Origin: Isoetes taiwanensis
Taxonomy: Eukaryota; Streptophyta; Lycopodiopsida; Isoetales; Isoetaceae
Length of the DNA stretch: 64,000 nt
NCBI GenBank assembly: GCA_021234155.1
Contig: JAJEKV010000066.1
Span: 7,191,618-7,255,617 of the forward strand
Direction of reading: 5' to 3'
Part shown: piece after piece, positions 22,786 to 35,044 of the stretch
Layout of the letters: every line of letters begins with the position of its first letter
How positions within the stretch are numbered: position 1 is the stretch's first letter
Made by a program: the position numbers and the translations under genes
The notes under the pieces: generated by a model
What the model was told of the DNA's origin: nothing
Databases searched by the model: none
The model's input: the letters and a program-made list of their open reading frames with translations, nothing else

Positions 22786-22918
22786 TTTTTTTTTGCATGA
22801 ATAGTTGGAGTTTGTATATGCATAGAAAAGCTAGGAAATTTCATTACAAGAAGGCAAGCAATTTCATAGGGCCATAATTGTCATGACACAGAACTGTAAA
22901 TGAATGACATAGAATTCC

Positions 22919-23150
22919 GATCTAAAATCAACACTTAGAGTTGGCAGAGATACAATGCAGTAGAACAAGACGAAATCAAACACTACATTTGTAGAACCAT
23001 GAGCTCACAAGATTTCTCTATATTATGATCCTATCTAAAATCAACATTAACAGTTGGCGGGGATCAAGTACAATAAACTATAGTAGAACAAGACGAAAAT
23101 AAAACACTACATATGTAGAAGTATGAGCTCACGAGATTTCTCTATATTAG
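22919..23150. repeat. Tandem duplication, ~115 bp unit
   Basis: Two units start (g)atctaaaatcaacatta and share gtagaacaagacgaaa, aacactacat and gagctcac(a/g)agatttctc. Confidence 0.85.
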
Positions 23151-23569
23151 AACGATGAAAGTATGATATTCTGTTCTCACATAAATACAAGCCCCATAAA
23201 CACGAACCACATATCGCCCAGCAACGTTAGAGGCTTGGTTTTCTATTTCTCAATGATTATATTCTCCCGTTTGGGTGTCCATTAAAAGAAGGTACGTATA
23301 TATTTCGAGCCAATCCTTTAAAACGTGTGTATAAATGCAAAAAAAAAGAGACCAGTTCCTCCAATATATACAAAAAAGCGACCATTATGGATAACGATGT
23401 GTTTCCAACCTTGCCCATGAATTTCCATATTAGAACGAAGAAGCTCTGAAGATTATAATATATCCCAAGCACGAAGCTTATCTCAAGATTACAAAGTTAC
23501 ATTATGCCCCGCTCTCCAATTAGCTACGTATATCAACTTATGCCCAGCAACGCTGGGCACCATTACTAG
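23151..23569. other. Unassigned 420 bp flanking the LINE 3' end
   Basis: No gene. Contains a short perfect hairpin at 23542-23558 (GCCCAGC-AAC-GCTGGGC), just outside the microsatellite tail of the LINE. Confidence 0.5.
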
Positions 23570-23612
23570 TATAGAATAAAATAGAATAGATTTTTAGCGT
23601 CCACGGAGACCG
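23566..23612 (-). repeat. LINE 3' tail: microsatellite after a GGTCTCCGTGGACG motif
   Basis: On the plus strand, tagaataaaatagaatag precedes tttttagcgtccacggagacc. Two related tails occur at 46794-46860 and 52459-52503. Confidence 0.6.
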
Positions 23613-23743
23613 ACTGGCCTATGGGACCCAAACAAGCAGCAAACATATTCTTGTGGATTAAAAACCCCCGCCAGAAGGTTTTTCGAGGAAAAACATTAGC
23701 GATGTAAATCTGGCGGCATCTTTGTACAATTGTGTAGGACAGT

Positions 23744-26292
23744 TCAATGCCGTCCCGGAAGACACAACTGAGTCCGTGCATCCATAACCTCCTGGAGATA
23801 TGACCCCAACAAACCCACTGACGCTGTATTCAACAACTCATGCAACGGTTGGCCAGGCACTAGTAATCGAACATACCGCTCTCTGATATGGGCAAGTGGG
23901 GCAGATCTGGAGGGAGGCCAAGTTGACTCGCATGCCAATGAATTGGCAAAAAGTGTCGAGAGCATCCAGGTGACGTTGCAGGTCCTCTGGAGTATAGGCC
24001 AGGAGGTTGACATCGTCAGCATATATGAGTTGCCAGATTGTGTGATGCATGAGATGGGCGCCCGCACCTCCATGCTCAGAGAGCCAATCTTCCAGCTGGT
24101 CAATGTACATGCCAAATAGTGTGGGGGAGAGGGGGAAACCTTGACGCACTCCAATACTACTGATTACCGGCTGTTACGGCGATGTGATCTGGCTGAGCAT
24201 GCCCTCATACGGCCCTATACCTTTGCATTTTGCAAGTCAAGGGGAGTCCCGGTTGCCATAGTCCGTCCCATAACCTTGTCCCGGGCACTGTGTCAAAAGC
24301 TTTTACTTGCGAAATCCACCGAAACAACGATGCGGGTTTTGTGGGTGATTCTGCTATCCTCAATGAATATCATGCAGAGTGAAGATATGATCAATGGTGG
24401 AATGCGGGCGAAAACACACTTTGTGTGAGCTTCGCACATCTGCCTCCTCTGCCCATATTGTCGGCCATTTGCTCAGGATGCCGATAGCAGTTTGCAAAGA
24501 GAGGCTGACCATAATAGTACGATAGTTGGCGGGCATTGAGGGTGCCCTGCCTTGTATATGGGCACAACTCTACTAGTGGTCCACTGTGGAGGGAAGCCTT
24601 CTTGCAATGCTTTGTTGAATAACGCCGTGAGAACATGCACCAATGGAGGCCCAGCCCATTTCAGAAGTTCCCCCTGCATGTCATCTAAATCTGCTGCCTT
24701 CCCATTAGCCAGACGTTGTAGGCCCATGATGACATCCCCCTCTGTGATGACCAGAGCCATGCCTACACGTGGAGGGGACTGGTGTCCCCCCCGCGGTCGT
24801 AAAAGGCTGTTGCAAATCTTGTACCCATTGCTCGAGGTGATGTTCCACGTGGGGGCACGTGCGGTCTTGCTCAATACCCTTCTCCAGAATGTCTTGGGGT
24901 GCCGATCTAGGAGACCAAACATTTGTTGCTGATGCTCTGCGAGGTAGCTAGCTTTCTTGTTCTTGAGGAAGGAGCGGTATTGACTGATGGCCTGTGGGCG
25001 GGAGGTGGGATCAGTGACTTGCCGGAGTGTGTGCTTGAGCTCCCGACACTCATCATCAAACCACATTGCGGGGGAAGGTGGTAGCGCTGAGGTTCACCGT
25101 GGCGACCCTCTCCCAAAGCATCTCTCGGCCATTTGTCGCCCGGGTGGAGTGTGCCATGGCATTCTTTGTTGAAGTGTGGGGAGTTGTAGCGGTCCTGCCA
25201 GGTCATGCTCAAGCAGCTGGGGATTGGTCCCCCCACGGTAGTCGGCGCTTGTTGGAGCACACAGGGTGTTGAGGCAATAGATGCAGGGGAGCTTGCCAAT
25301 GGAGATGCGAGCGAGGGGTGGTGGTGCGAGTCCACTTCCTCGTCCCGAGTGTCTGTTCCAGTGGAAAAATAGGCAACCAGGTGCAGATCCTGTTCCTCAA
25401 CCAGCAGATAATCCACCACACTGGAGCCGCCTCCCTTGGTTCTCCTGTCTACAAGTGCAGCAGCTGGAAGATGGCCATTGTGCCAACCCATTACAAATAA
25501 CCAGGTCAAAGATCAGCAATAACAACTGCCTGCCATAGGGCGAAATATGGTTGTCGTCTGACACCCTTGACCAAGCCATCTCTGCGGGGTTCAGCTGCAA
25601 AACGTCCTCTGCCAAGGGCTCAAATTTTGGGACCTGCTCGGCTCCTGTGTGTGCATTAAAGTCGTCGAGCAACATAACCTTGCCCAACTGTCTGTGCTGC
25701 TGTATGTCATCATATAGATCGACATAGGGCTCCAATCTATCCACATCTGAATGAGTGTTATAAAAGTTGCTCTCGGCATGTGGAAAGTAGCATACTGCTT
25801 TGAAGAGAATCTTTGCCATTGTCATCTTTTGCCGCACCCCACAAGTATCGATTGTACACATCTGCGAAAAAGGACCGACTGCCCAAGGTTGCGATAGTAG
25901 CCGCAACCCGCATGTCCTCGCTTGCCTATGCACTCATTGAACAGAAATGCGGCACAGGAGGTTAAGGCAGCACGTACCGCATGTTTCCATGAGAAAATGA
26001 GATCCATATCGATGCAATAGAGTTGAGACTCTCCCCTTTACGCCAAGGGAAGCCCCCGAGCAATTCCAAGATACCATCCCGGAGGCACGTTCCTATTTGT
26101 TGGCATTTGATGTAGGCGGCTCGATGGTCTGTTCGGTTCGCGGGGAAACAGTGTGTGGCGCTGGCGGCGATTCGCCAGCGATTGGCGCCCAGGCGCAGCA
26201 GGAGGTGCGATGGGGTTCTGGGTGGCGATAGCGTGAGTGGCGGCAGCTTGGCGCATTGCATCGGTGACCTCGGCAGCCCGCCTAAAAATCAC
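23744..26292 (-). pseudogene. LINE ORF2: APE endonuclease and reverse transcriptase, fragmented
   Basis: The endonuclease part (25933-25397) has LGKVMLLDDFNAHTGAEQ, matching the GDFN-x-H motif of APE nucleases. Next come PWFDDECRELK-type linker codons and RT (25066-24473: NGKAADLDDMQGELLKWAG, FPPQWTTSRVVPIYKAG). A broken middle gives CFRPHST and TIDHIFTLHD fragments and VSVDF. The palm has RQGFPLSPTLFGMYIDQLE and the catalytic YADD in IYADDVNLLAY (24149-23838). The frames shift at least four times, so no complete polyprotein exists as written. Confidence 0.85.
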
Positions 26293-27651
26293 GAAGCCTC
26301 GGATCGAGCTGCGGCATCCCCTCGGCGATGGATGTCCCTGACTTGAGCCAGCTGCTGCCGGCGGGACTCCTGTTGCATCAGAGTAAGATCCTGGTCGACA
26401 TATAGAGTAGTCCCCTTCAATTGCCTACTCTGACGTAGAATTGCCTCACGCACTCGCATGTCTGCCACTGTGAAGGCGACAATGCGCGGGCGGTCTGTGC
26501 GTTGAGCCCCATGGCGGCTTGCTCGAACAATGTGCACTGCATTCTGAAATGCCATGTGAGATAGAATCTGATCCTGGATGCACTTGGTGAGATCCTCTCC
26601 TGCCTCCTCCGAGAGTCCACGTACCACCACATTATGATGCCGGCGGCCCTGCTCCTGCTCCTCACTGAGTTGCGGGGCAACATTAGCTGTCCCAGCAGGT
26701 GATGCCTGTTGCCTGGAGCGTGTGGGCTGTTCACAGCAAGGGCGGTGTGGTGTGCAAGATGGAGCAGGTGGTGTCTGTCTGCCTGTTTGGCGACTGGTGG
26801 GCTGTGGAACATGTGTGCTTCTCTGGCCCCGTGTTGCGGCCTCTGTTGCCTGGAGTCGGGAGCCTAGCTCCTGTTGAAATCTCTGCTGCTTGGCCAACCC
26901 ATTCGTGCACTGCTGTAAGTGTTCATGGACCTCGGCATGGAGGCCCCTGCCTTGCTGTGTAATGGTTGCTCGGAGCTCCTGTATCTCCTATGCCTGTGTC
27001 TCAGCCCTACTTTGTAGGGTTCTTAGCTCCCCGGGTGGCTGGGCCGGGGCGCCGGGCGTTACGTATTATGGTGGTAGACCCCTCAGCTTCTGACTTGAGG
27101 CAGGAGATAGTTGCCACTGTATCCTGCTCAACACCCTGCTCGTCCCGTGCCATAGTCTCTATGGTGGTGAGGAGGGAATCCACGCGAGCTCGGAAGTCAG
27201 CAAGGCCTTGCTTATCCTGTTGTCGCTCAAAGTGTGCCAAGCGTCTAACTGCTGCCACGCGGGTCCCCATCTCTGCAATCCGTTGCCTTTCCGCTGCCAA
27301 CTGTCTTTTGAGTACATGGGACGCCGAGGATTGTATCTCTGCTGCGAGTCCTGCAATCCGGGTTCTATTGCTCTCAATTTGTTCCTCCATTTGTTTCATG
27401 GCCCTCAAGTGCGCCTGTGTCGGGCTGGAGCAGCCTTCATCCATCTCCCGGGTCAATCTCATAGATTGGGCTTTCGCCCGGGCCTCCCTCCTCATGGAAG
27501 AGGTTTCTCCCTTGTCCTTGGTATCCGACCGGGGTCGTTTTCGCAGTGGTCCCTCCTCCTGGTTCTCCCAGGTGGCCGTGGGCTGGGGCTGGGGCTGGGG
27601 AATGTCTCCCTCTAAATGGGAGTCTGGGCAAGGGGCTACAGAAACGACCAT
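26289..27651 (-). pseudogene. LINE ORF1 protein (coiled coil plus RRM-like/CTD), one frameshift
   Basis: ORF1 proteins of LINEs bind RNA and form trimers through a coiled coil. The first half (27651-27007) is rich in heptad-like E/R/Q/L segments (MKQMEEQIESNRTRIAGLAA, QLAAERQRIAEM). A second frame (26897-26289) continues the helix and then shows the conserved ORF1 core: NVVVRGLSEEAGEDL, DRPRIVAFTVADMRVREAIL, LKGTTLYVDQDLT and QESRRQQLAQVR. The two halves are joined by a frame change near 27020 plus one in-frame stop, and the intervening codons still read as coiled coil. It is likely a recently active protein damaged by a few changes or base-call errors. Confidence 0.8.
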
Positions 27652-30144
27652 GAGGTTGTATGGTATGGAAGTGAATTGAGGTTATATTGAAGCAAATTAA
27701 ATGCAAAATAACTCGTGTATTTTTTATGTCATGCCACATCTAAAGCACTACTATTCACAGCCCTCCCCTGTGAGCCTGTTTATAAGCAATCTATAGCAGT
27801 GAACAAAATCCTGCTTGAGATATAGAATTTACAAATTGTCAGACTTCGTAAATAATAATATTCATTCTCTTCAGCAAAGTTCAATCCCTAGACTAATTTG
27901 CGACAGACTATTATCCAAGAAGCGACCAAACTGGAACACATGACATACATAATAAAAAGCACATTTTGAACTGCTAATGTTTCTGATAGTTCAATGTTTA
28001 ATAAACTTGCATGAATCCATTGCTTGGACTTATTGGTTCAACTTTCTTAAAACATTAAGTTCAGTCCCATTATGTGCATATATTGCAAAATTGCAAATAA
28101 AAAATGATGTTATGCATGGCCATTTTCGTCAAACACAGACACATTCTCCAGACTCCAGCTTGTCAGGCGCGATGTGCAAGAAATGACAGTTGTAGGAAAA
28201 GAATTGAAGGCTCTTTTAAAGATATAGGCATCTCCACATGGTTAACACCTTCATCTAGAATAAAACAATGGCTTGAGGAGACTCCTTGAGAAGTTTTACC
28301 GACAAAGGCATTAGAAGCTTGCCACAGAGCTTCAGGGAAAATATATAGAGATGGGGAGCAACAGATGGAGATTTATCGTAGAGATGTAGACTATGCATAG
28401 GGCTACTAATGTTAGTAAAACCATAAACAACTGGCTGAATTTGAAAAAAGCAAAGGTACCAGTCAGTTTCTAAAGGGCATAAAAAAACTCCCGACAGTAA
28501 TTGGGAAACATTCCACACTACAAATTCATAAAGCCTGTAGTAAAGAATAGATATGTGGCATGTGAAATGGAGTGCATTCATAGTTTCAGGAGAATAGTGA
28601 TGAAAGAACAAATTTGAAAAAATTCTTGAAAAAACATTGGGTACATATAGCCCACTAAATCTCCACATGAAATGGGTCTATAGTCTGAACATTTTCACAA
28701 ACAGAAACATCAATTTGAAGCTGATTTCTTATGTCCAAAGGAGAGGATTGAAACGAATGGAATGAACTCGTCTGGGTAGGGATCAAGATTCGTTTCTTTC
28801 TCGCAGCATACAGATAAAATGGAGCAGAGATGCCAAAAGACACAAAGCTGCAAGATTCCTCTTAATCTTTTTGGTGCCACGACAGAGGTTTTTGGGAAAC
28901 AACCATGTTATATATATAAATATTTGCTTCACTGCCTTACATGCCATGGCCATTATGGCAGATGCTTAGCTAGCTTCCATTTCTTTTCTTTTAATTCTGA
29001 AAAAAAAAAAGTGAAAAAGTGCAAAAGAAACATGAAAAAGTTCTGCTATCAAAAAGTTCTGCTATTTCCTTCGCGTCATAGTACCAACGGCGGGTTTCTA
29101 ATATGAGGAGCTTGGAATCAGTTCAGTAGAATACCAAAGAAAGGCAGGATATATGGCTTAATCTCCAATTTTGATACATCTCTCAATGTGGATCACTTTA
29201 GAACAAAAGATAACCATTTATACATGCAGAGATTCGCAGTCAAAGTGTAAGTCAACACAATATTTTAGAATAATAAGGTTCTATCTACTGATCCTAATAA
29301 AATATGGTCTATGAATATGCACAAACATTTATGATTGATGTAACTGTTTGGCCATATCTAATTAAAATCCTTGGTGCATACATGAAGATTGCAGAAAGTC
29401 TATTACGTCGATAATGTGGAATAGAACAGCGAACCAAGAATAAAAACTTTCCTATTTATGGCATGGCAAAGTTTAGCTTGGATGGCGTAGGATAATGGAA
29501 CTTAAAGATGATGAGGAGGAAGGAAGCTTGGTTACAATAAAACTTAATTCTATTTTTCGCATAAATTCTACCCTTCCCTTAATATGGACAAACTGAAATC
29601 AAAGAAGCAAATTACAAAAGAACAAATCCTAGAAACATACCTATCTCTTGAAGTCACAGCAGCTCCATCAGACGTATTATTGCATGGCATGCATATATGC
29701 TCTTACAAAAGAAGAGAAAAACATCCAGCACCACAAAACCTCCAAAATAGCACCCCTCTTTCATATATAAAATGAAGACCTGTTAATTAAAAAGACCCGT
29801 ATTTAGTCTCATAGCAAACAATCAAATATACACGGCCGGAGTTCTAGGAGATCTTAAATTTACCATGTGAAGTGACGACAACGACCAATAGAAATGTGCA
29901 AATATTATTAAGTGCCGAAAATGGAGGCAAATGTTCATTCTAGAATGGGGCTCGCATGAAACCAACAAACCGCCCGACTAGACTAGGCTTCTCATTCATC
30001 TCAGCAGATTTTCTACAATGGTGGATAGTGGATAGCCGCACACATGCGAACTACCCATGAAAAATAAAGGGAATATCCAATTATATCATTTGGATCCCAT
30101 AAAATACAATGCTAATAGATGTTTGGCTGGTGTACCTACCGAAA

Positions 30145-30209
30145 GCTTATCACTGAGATTAAAAAACCCCGCTCTTTCGGGTTTTCGAGGAAAAATCCTA
30201 GTGATAAGC
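30145..30209. repeat. 65-base hairpin, GCTTATCACT/AGTGATAAGC ends (copy B)
   Basis: Ten perfectly paired terminal bases enclose a second pair (aaaacccc / gggtttt) and a ttcgaggaaaaatcc segment. The core resembles 23655-23700 in the LINE 3' region. Confidence 0.7.
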
Positions 30210-30429
30210 CTTCGGCAAGGGGCTTGGACAAACGTAAGGCAGAGAAATCGCTCCCAAAACCCACGAATGGAGAAGTCGAAACAGATGCCGCTCGCCAACC
30301 TGTACCTGCACATCACCAACACAAAAACAAACGTGACAAAACAAACCTCCCAGAGTGGAGGGGCTGATCAAGCGTGCCACGCGACAATAAAACAAAAACC
30401 TCTTCAAATAAAGGGGCTGGTCACGCGCG

Positions 30430-31020
30430 ACAAATACAATAAACAAAGAAGGGGGGGAGGGTGGGTTCAGAGAAAAGAGAATAAGATATTGCTGAGAGAG
30501 AAGAGGAAGCGTCGATGAGACGTTGATGCAGAACTGCGCCTAAGATAGCGAACTCCCAACCAGAAAGGGCATGCGCCGCATGCATGCATACAAGACATGC
30601 ATGCTCGCCCCATTCTAGAATGGTGATCCGATGTCTCGGATCGATGGGATTCTAGAATGGGGCTCGCATGAAACCAAAAAACCGCCCGAATACCAAAGGA
30701 CTTCCTTAACAAACTAGGATCGAGGACGAAGGTCACAGGATGAAGGCTAAAGAAGAGCCAAGGTCGAGAAAGGACATGCCACAGCATGAAAGAAACGCCA
30801 AATTGGCCAAACCAAGCAGGGAGAAGCCCCTCCCCTGCCTGGATTCAGAGAAACGAGAATAAGGTACTGCTGAGAGAGAAGAGGAAGCGCCGATGAGACG
30901 TTGATGCAGACCGCGCCTAAAATAGCGAACTCCCAACCAGAAAGGGCATGCACCGCATGCATGCATGCAAGACATGCATGCTCGCCCCATTCTAGAATGG
31001 CGATCCGATGTCTCGGATCA
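30430..31020. repeat. Tandem ~378 bp repeat with CCATTCTAGAATGG palindromes (copy B)
   Basis: Two units (starting about 30462 and 30840) share agagaataag(g/a)ta, gagaagaggaagcg, gatgagacgttgatgcaga and a gcatgcatgcat run, ending in the 14-base palindrome. Confidence 0.75.
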
Positions 31021-31102
31021 ATGGGATCTATCGTCGCAAGTTTCCCCCATGAAAACAAAATTCATTTCAATACCGTTTTTTGCGTATACAATATCTTGGA
31101 CC

Positions 31103-31226
31103 AAACCTTTCATTTTCTTGCACAATTTCAAGGCTCTAGATACATGCCACGTGGAATGAAAGGTTACATTTATGAAACCTTTCATTTCTTGCATAATTTT
31201 AACAGTCTAGATCATGCCACGTGGTG
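31103..31226. repeat. Tandem ~70 bp repeat carrying two G-boxes (copy B)
   Basis: CCACGTGG occurs at 31147-31154 and 31217-31224 in otherwise similar units beginning aaacctttcatt. There is no adjacent gene. Confidence 0.6.
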
Positions 31227-32855
31227 CAATGTGGGTCGTTGATCGTGGTGGAGTGGCGCATACGGTTTTATAGTATAGGAGGATTGACTACTATTGCAAA
31301 GTAGAAGATATCAAGTCAAGGGTTTGCACCTTAGGAGGAGCTTTAGCTATGCAGTTCTTTCCAGAGTCCTTCAGATCTCTCCTAGCTTTGGAGACCGAGA
31401 AATGAATTTAGCAATAAGGTAATGGGTTCGCAGGAAGAAAGACTCCCCGCAGGAAGAAAGAAGAAAGGGTCGGTGCCACATGGCATGCATCTATCTTCGA
31501 ATCCTATTTGGTGTTCAGCTGTGTGCTGGGAGGTCGTGCGTGGGGGCCATGCATGATCTGTAGACCGAGGAATTGGCAACCTCTCAAGTGTGCATGGACA
31601 TACCCTCATTGGAGGGAGCATCTTTAGAACATTCTAACTCAGAGATGAGGCATGTTGTCTTAGCATAATTCTTTGAATACCCTTCATTTTAACAGATGGC
31701 GATCCAGTAGCTTACGTCCAACCACGTACAGTAAGCAATAAGCAGTTATAGAGGAAGGTCTGTGTGAAGGATCCAAAGCAAGAAGTCTACCAACCCTCCT
31801 TGTCAAACAAGGATATTCAAATACTGCACACCACCAACAAAGTAAAATTGATTTTGTGAGAGATTATGTCTGCCAATTAGCAAAATCTTGATATCCTCCA
31901 ACTCCCCTCTTATGCAACCCCACCATATGTATATTATTAACTGTTTGCACTACAAAACTAATTAATAAGACATGCTAGCTGTGGATTGGATTGATGGGTC
32001 AGGGGAGGAGTGTTGTGAAATTACACAAGGATCTTGGTTCATAGAGGACAATTAGCATTCTCAAGTATGAAAAAAGAACATGTCCAGATGAAAGGTGAAA
32101 AAGAAAGTACACTTAATCTATGACTAACCATGCATTCAACTCCGAAAGTGTGGTCACTTTGTGTAAATCTACTGATGGATTACACCATCCAAGCATCTGG
32201 AGAGAGAAGGTAGCAAATGCAAGGTGATCCACTCAAACCCTCCACATCCTTCCTAGGGGGTTCACTTATAATAAATGAAATATACCACATCTGTATCCAT
32301 AGGGTGGCCAAAAATGCCCCTAGGTATACTGATTTTTGAAATCTAATTAGCCCTTAAAGTAATATAGCTTGCCCCAAATAGTAATGGCGCCCCCAGGTCA
32401 AGCACGCACCACTACCCCTCTGCCCCACTTACAAAAAAGTGGTAAAAAAAACCCTTAATGCACATGTTTTATACACTCAACAAATGTGGATCCCTCAGGT
32501 AGTATTTATTTTGGATTCACAGCAGGAATGCTACGTTCAACAATAAAGTAGACCAATCCCTTATCAACCACAAGTAGGTTGACAATTCTTGAATAATCCA
32601 CAAGTTAGTTGATGAGATTCCTCAATGGTAATAAAATATCTGGAGACCTACAAATTAGAAGGGATGGAGGCGTTTGGACGGAAGGAGAAGAAGAGATAAA
32701 AAATAACAGAAGGGGATTCCCATTTGGATCATGAGGAAGAAAGAAATAAATTGTTCTTTGCCATTCTAACTTTGCTTATCCTAGAAACCTCAGAAGCAGA
32801 GGAATCCATAGATCGCCTCAACCAAACTGGTCAAGGGCCTATCTCATGCCAGAAC

Positions 32856-33374
32856 TGATACGAATCACAACAACAACTCATAGTAATCCAACTTGGTTTT
32901 TAAATACCTCAGAAGATTCAAATTTTAATGAGAAATTTGGTAGTTCACCGCCCAACCGGATCTCCTGGAGCTAGACACATGCAATTCAATGCAAGACAAT
33001 CTGCAAAAGTTTTACTCCAAAACAGATAATCTTCCTCTTAGGCAGCCCTCGCAACAATCAGCCAGTAGATCAGTTTGGCAGTCCGTCATTCTTCTCCTCT
33101 ACTATAGCGGCATCATTTCGGCTGAAGATGTTGCTAACCTCGTGCAATGTCTACTATAGCAACCATTTTATAGACCCCTCCCGTCTCCTACTGGTTGTTG
33201 CCTTTAAATACTTGGATTGATGCCTTTTTCCTTTAGATACCTTTGTGCTAAACTCGGCCCCAAGCTTTAACATACAAAAGGTATTCTACCTTTTGATATA
33301 TTCGACTCCAAGCCTTTTTCAATGGAAAGGCATTTTGCATTCAAATAAAGAACGTGATCTCTTTGATTAATATA
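32856..33374 (-). repeat. 3' LTR of non-autonomous copia element (copy B)
   Basis: Starts tgatacgaatc and ends near gattaatata. It aligns with 35622-36184 but lacks that repeat's palindrome. Confidence 0.75.
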
Positions 33375-33593
33375 CTTGGCTAATTTCCCATTGTTGTTTA
33401 ACAAAGGAACCTGTATTATCTCATTGTTGCCTTGCCTTGCCAATAAATTGTCATTGTCTAGATTCCCAAGACTAACATCTGAGACCACACCCCCGAGATA
33501 CCATATTCGTATCAATTCTTTCCTTTCCGAGAAGCAACTAACCGCAGTTGTATCCGTAAACCACAAGTTGAGCATCAACTCAATATATTTCAC
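33267..33593 (-). pseudogene. Copia protease remnant (copy B)
   Basis: Identical reading frame to the copy A remnant, with WFTDTTAVSCFS in place of the family's WxxDSGAxxHM/F signature. It ends in the 3' LTR, so the rest of pol is deleted rather than shifted. Confidence 0.6.
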
Positions 33594-34585
33594 TTGAGCA
33601 CCAACTCAAGCCATTTTACATGAGCACCAACTCAATTTTGTTTCAAGTTCATAAGGCTAAGATAGTTTATACTAGAGAAATGGGTAGGGTTTATAAGAGA
33701 ATCAAAGTTTTCATTGAGGGCACCAACATCAACTAGAAGCAACAACTTCTGCCCATAAAAAATATCTCTGAGGCACCAATCTCAGCCAGAAGCACTAACT
33801 TCTGCTTATAAAGAATTTTCTGGGGGCACTAACCTCAGCCAGAAGCACCAACTTTTGATCAAAATTTTAGATACCAGTCTAAAGTTTTTCCTTGAAGCAC
33901 CAACCTCAACCTAGTAATAACAACTACTGCTCATAATTTTAACAGCAATCTAAAATTTTCCGTTGAGGCGCCAACCTCGACCATAAAATTGCAATACAAC
34001 CAAAGATATAAAAATTATCTAACATTCCAATCACAATCCTTAAGCAAACTATTTCTTACCAGAAGACAAGTGATAGCCAATTTGCAATTTGCTTCTTTCT
34101 TCCTCTATATGTGCTAGATGTGCAGGGATTTTCCTTCAATGCTTTTTCTACGTTGCAGAGGATATTCTGGTTTTGTTGCAACTTTATTCTCAGGACAATA
34201 CCTTCTATAATGATTTTCACCACAACAGAAACGACTTATTCATGTAGACTTGACCGTACTCCCTTTCTTTTGCTTAGTCGGATTCTCGGAAGGTTCTACC
34301 TCTGCATCCCTCCTTCTTTTTCACTTTCCTTTGTGATCATCAACTAGAAGCAACAACTTCTGCCCATAAAAAATATCTCTGAGGCACCAATCTCAGCCAG
34401 AAGCACTAACTTCTACTTATAAGAATTTTTCGGGGGCACTAACCTCAGCCAGAAGCGCCAACTTTTGATCAAAATTTTAGATACCAGTCTAAAGTTTTTC
34501 CTTGAAGCACCAACCTCAACCTAGTAGTAACAACTACTGCTCATAATTTTAACAACAATCTAAAATTTTCCGTTGCGGCACCAAC
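33568..34585. repeat. Array of short stem-loops with CACCAA-type loops (copy B)
   Basis: Clearer than in copy A. Examples are cttgag-caccaa-ctcaag at 33593-33610, ctgag-gcaccaat-ctcag near 33768, cagaag-cactaa-cttctg near 33787 and agaag-caacaa-cttct near 33735. Stems differ from unit to unit but remain paired; the six-base centre hardly changes. Confidence 0.75.
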
Positions 34586-34960
34586 CTCAACCATAAAATT
34601 GCAATACAACCAAAGATATAAAAATTATCTAAAATTCCAATCACAATCATTAAGCAAACTATTTCCTACCAGAAGACAAGTGATAGCCAATTTGCAATTT
34701 GCTCCTTTCTTCCTCTATATGTGCTAGATGTGCTGGGATTTTCCTTCAATGCTTTTTCTACGTTGCGGAGGATATTCTTATTCTCAGGACAATACCTTCT
34801 GTAATGATTTCCACCACAACAGAAATGACTTATTCATGTAGATTTGACCGTACTCCCTTTCTTTTGCTTAGTCGGATTCTCGGAAGGTATCCGCTTTCCT
34901 TTGTGATCAATCGTCTACATTGGAGTATGGTTGCGATGTATAACTTCTCTTTGTTTTTGG
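33728..34960. repeat. Tandem ~610 bp duplication inside the copia element (copy B)
   Basis: Units start at about 33728 and 34338. Each carries the stem-loop block and a zinc-knuckle-coding block (minus strand; cttcctctatatgtgctagatg at 34099 and 34710). Confidence 0.85.
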
Positions 34961-35012
34961 ATTAATCTTTAATTCCAACTCCTTTCTAAAATTCTCTTAT
35001 CTTATCTTATCT

Positions 35013-35044
<32 letters not shown>

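Larger units (their letters stand above)
23570..27690 (-). mobile_element. APE-type LINE retrotransposon
   Basis: Reads right to left: ORF1 (27651-26289), apurinic-endonuclease domain, reverse transcriptase, 3' UTR, then a tail in which a TCTAT/TTCTA microsatellite follows GGTCTCCGTGGACGCTAAAAATC. The 5' end is estimated from where ORF1 starts. About 4.1 kb, which is near full length for a compact LINE. Frameshifts disrupt both ORFs. The same ORF1 region occurs at 1-850, so the LINE lies within the large duplication. Confidence 0.88.
27691..32855. other. Non-coding mosaic of copy B, no recognised gene
   Basis: Counterpart of 851-6061. The 137-codon minus ORF (28255-28668) is unchanged. The 93-codon plus ORF of copy A is interrupted here. 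No family is recognised. Confidence 0.6.

Noticed and set aside
22616-22798. 60-codon ORF with repeated VLIYMYGLG units
   Set aside because: It is the translation of the 42 bp minisatellite and not a repeat protein.
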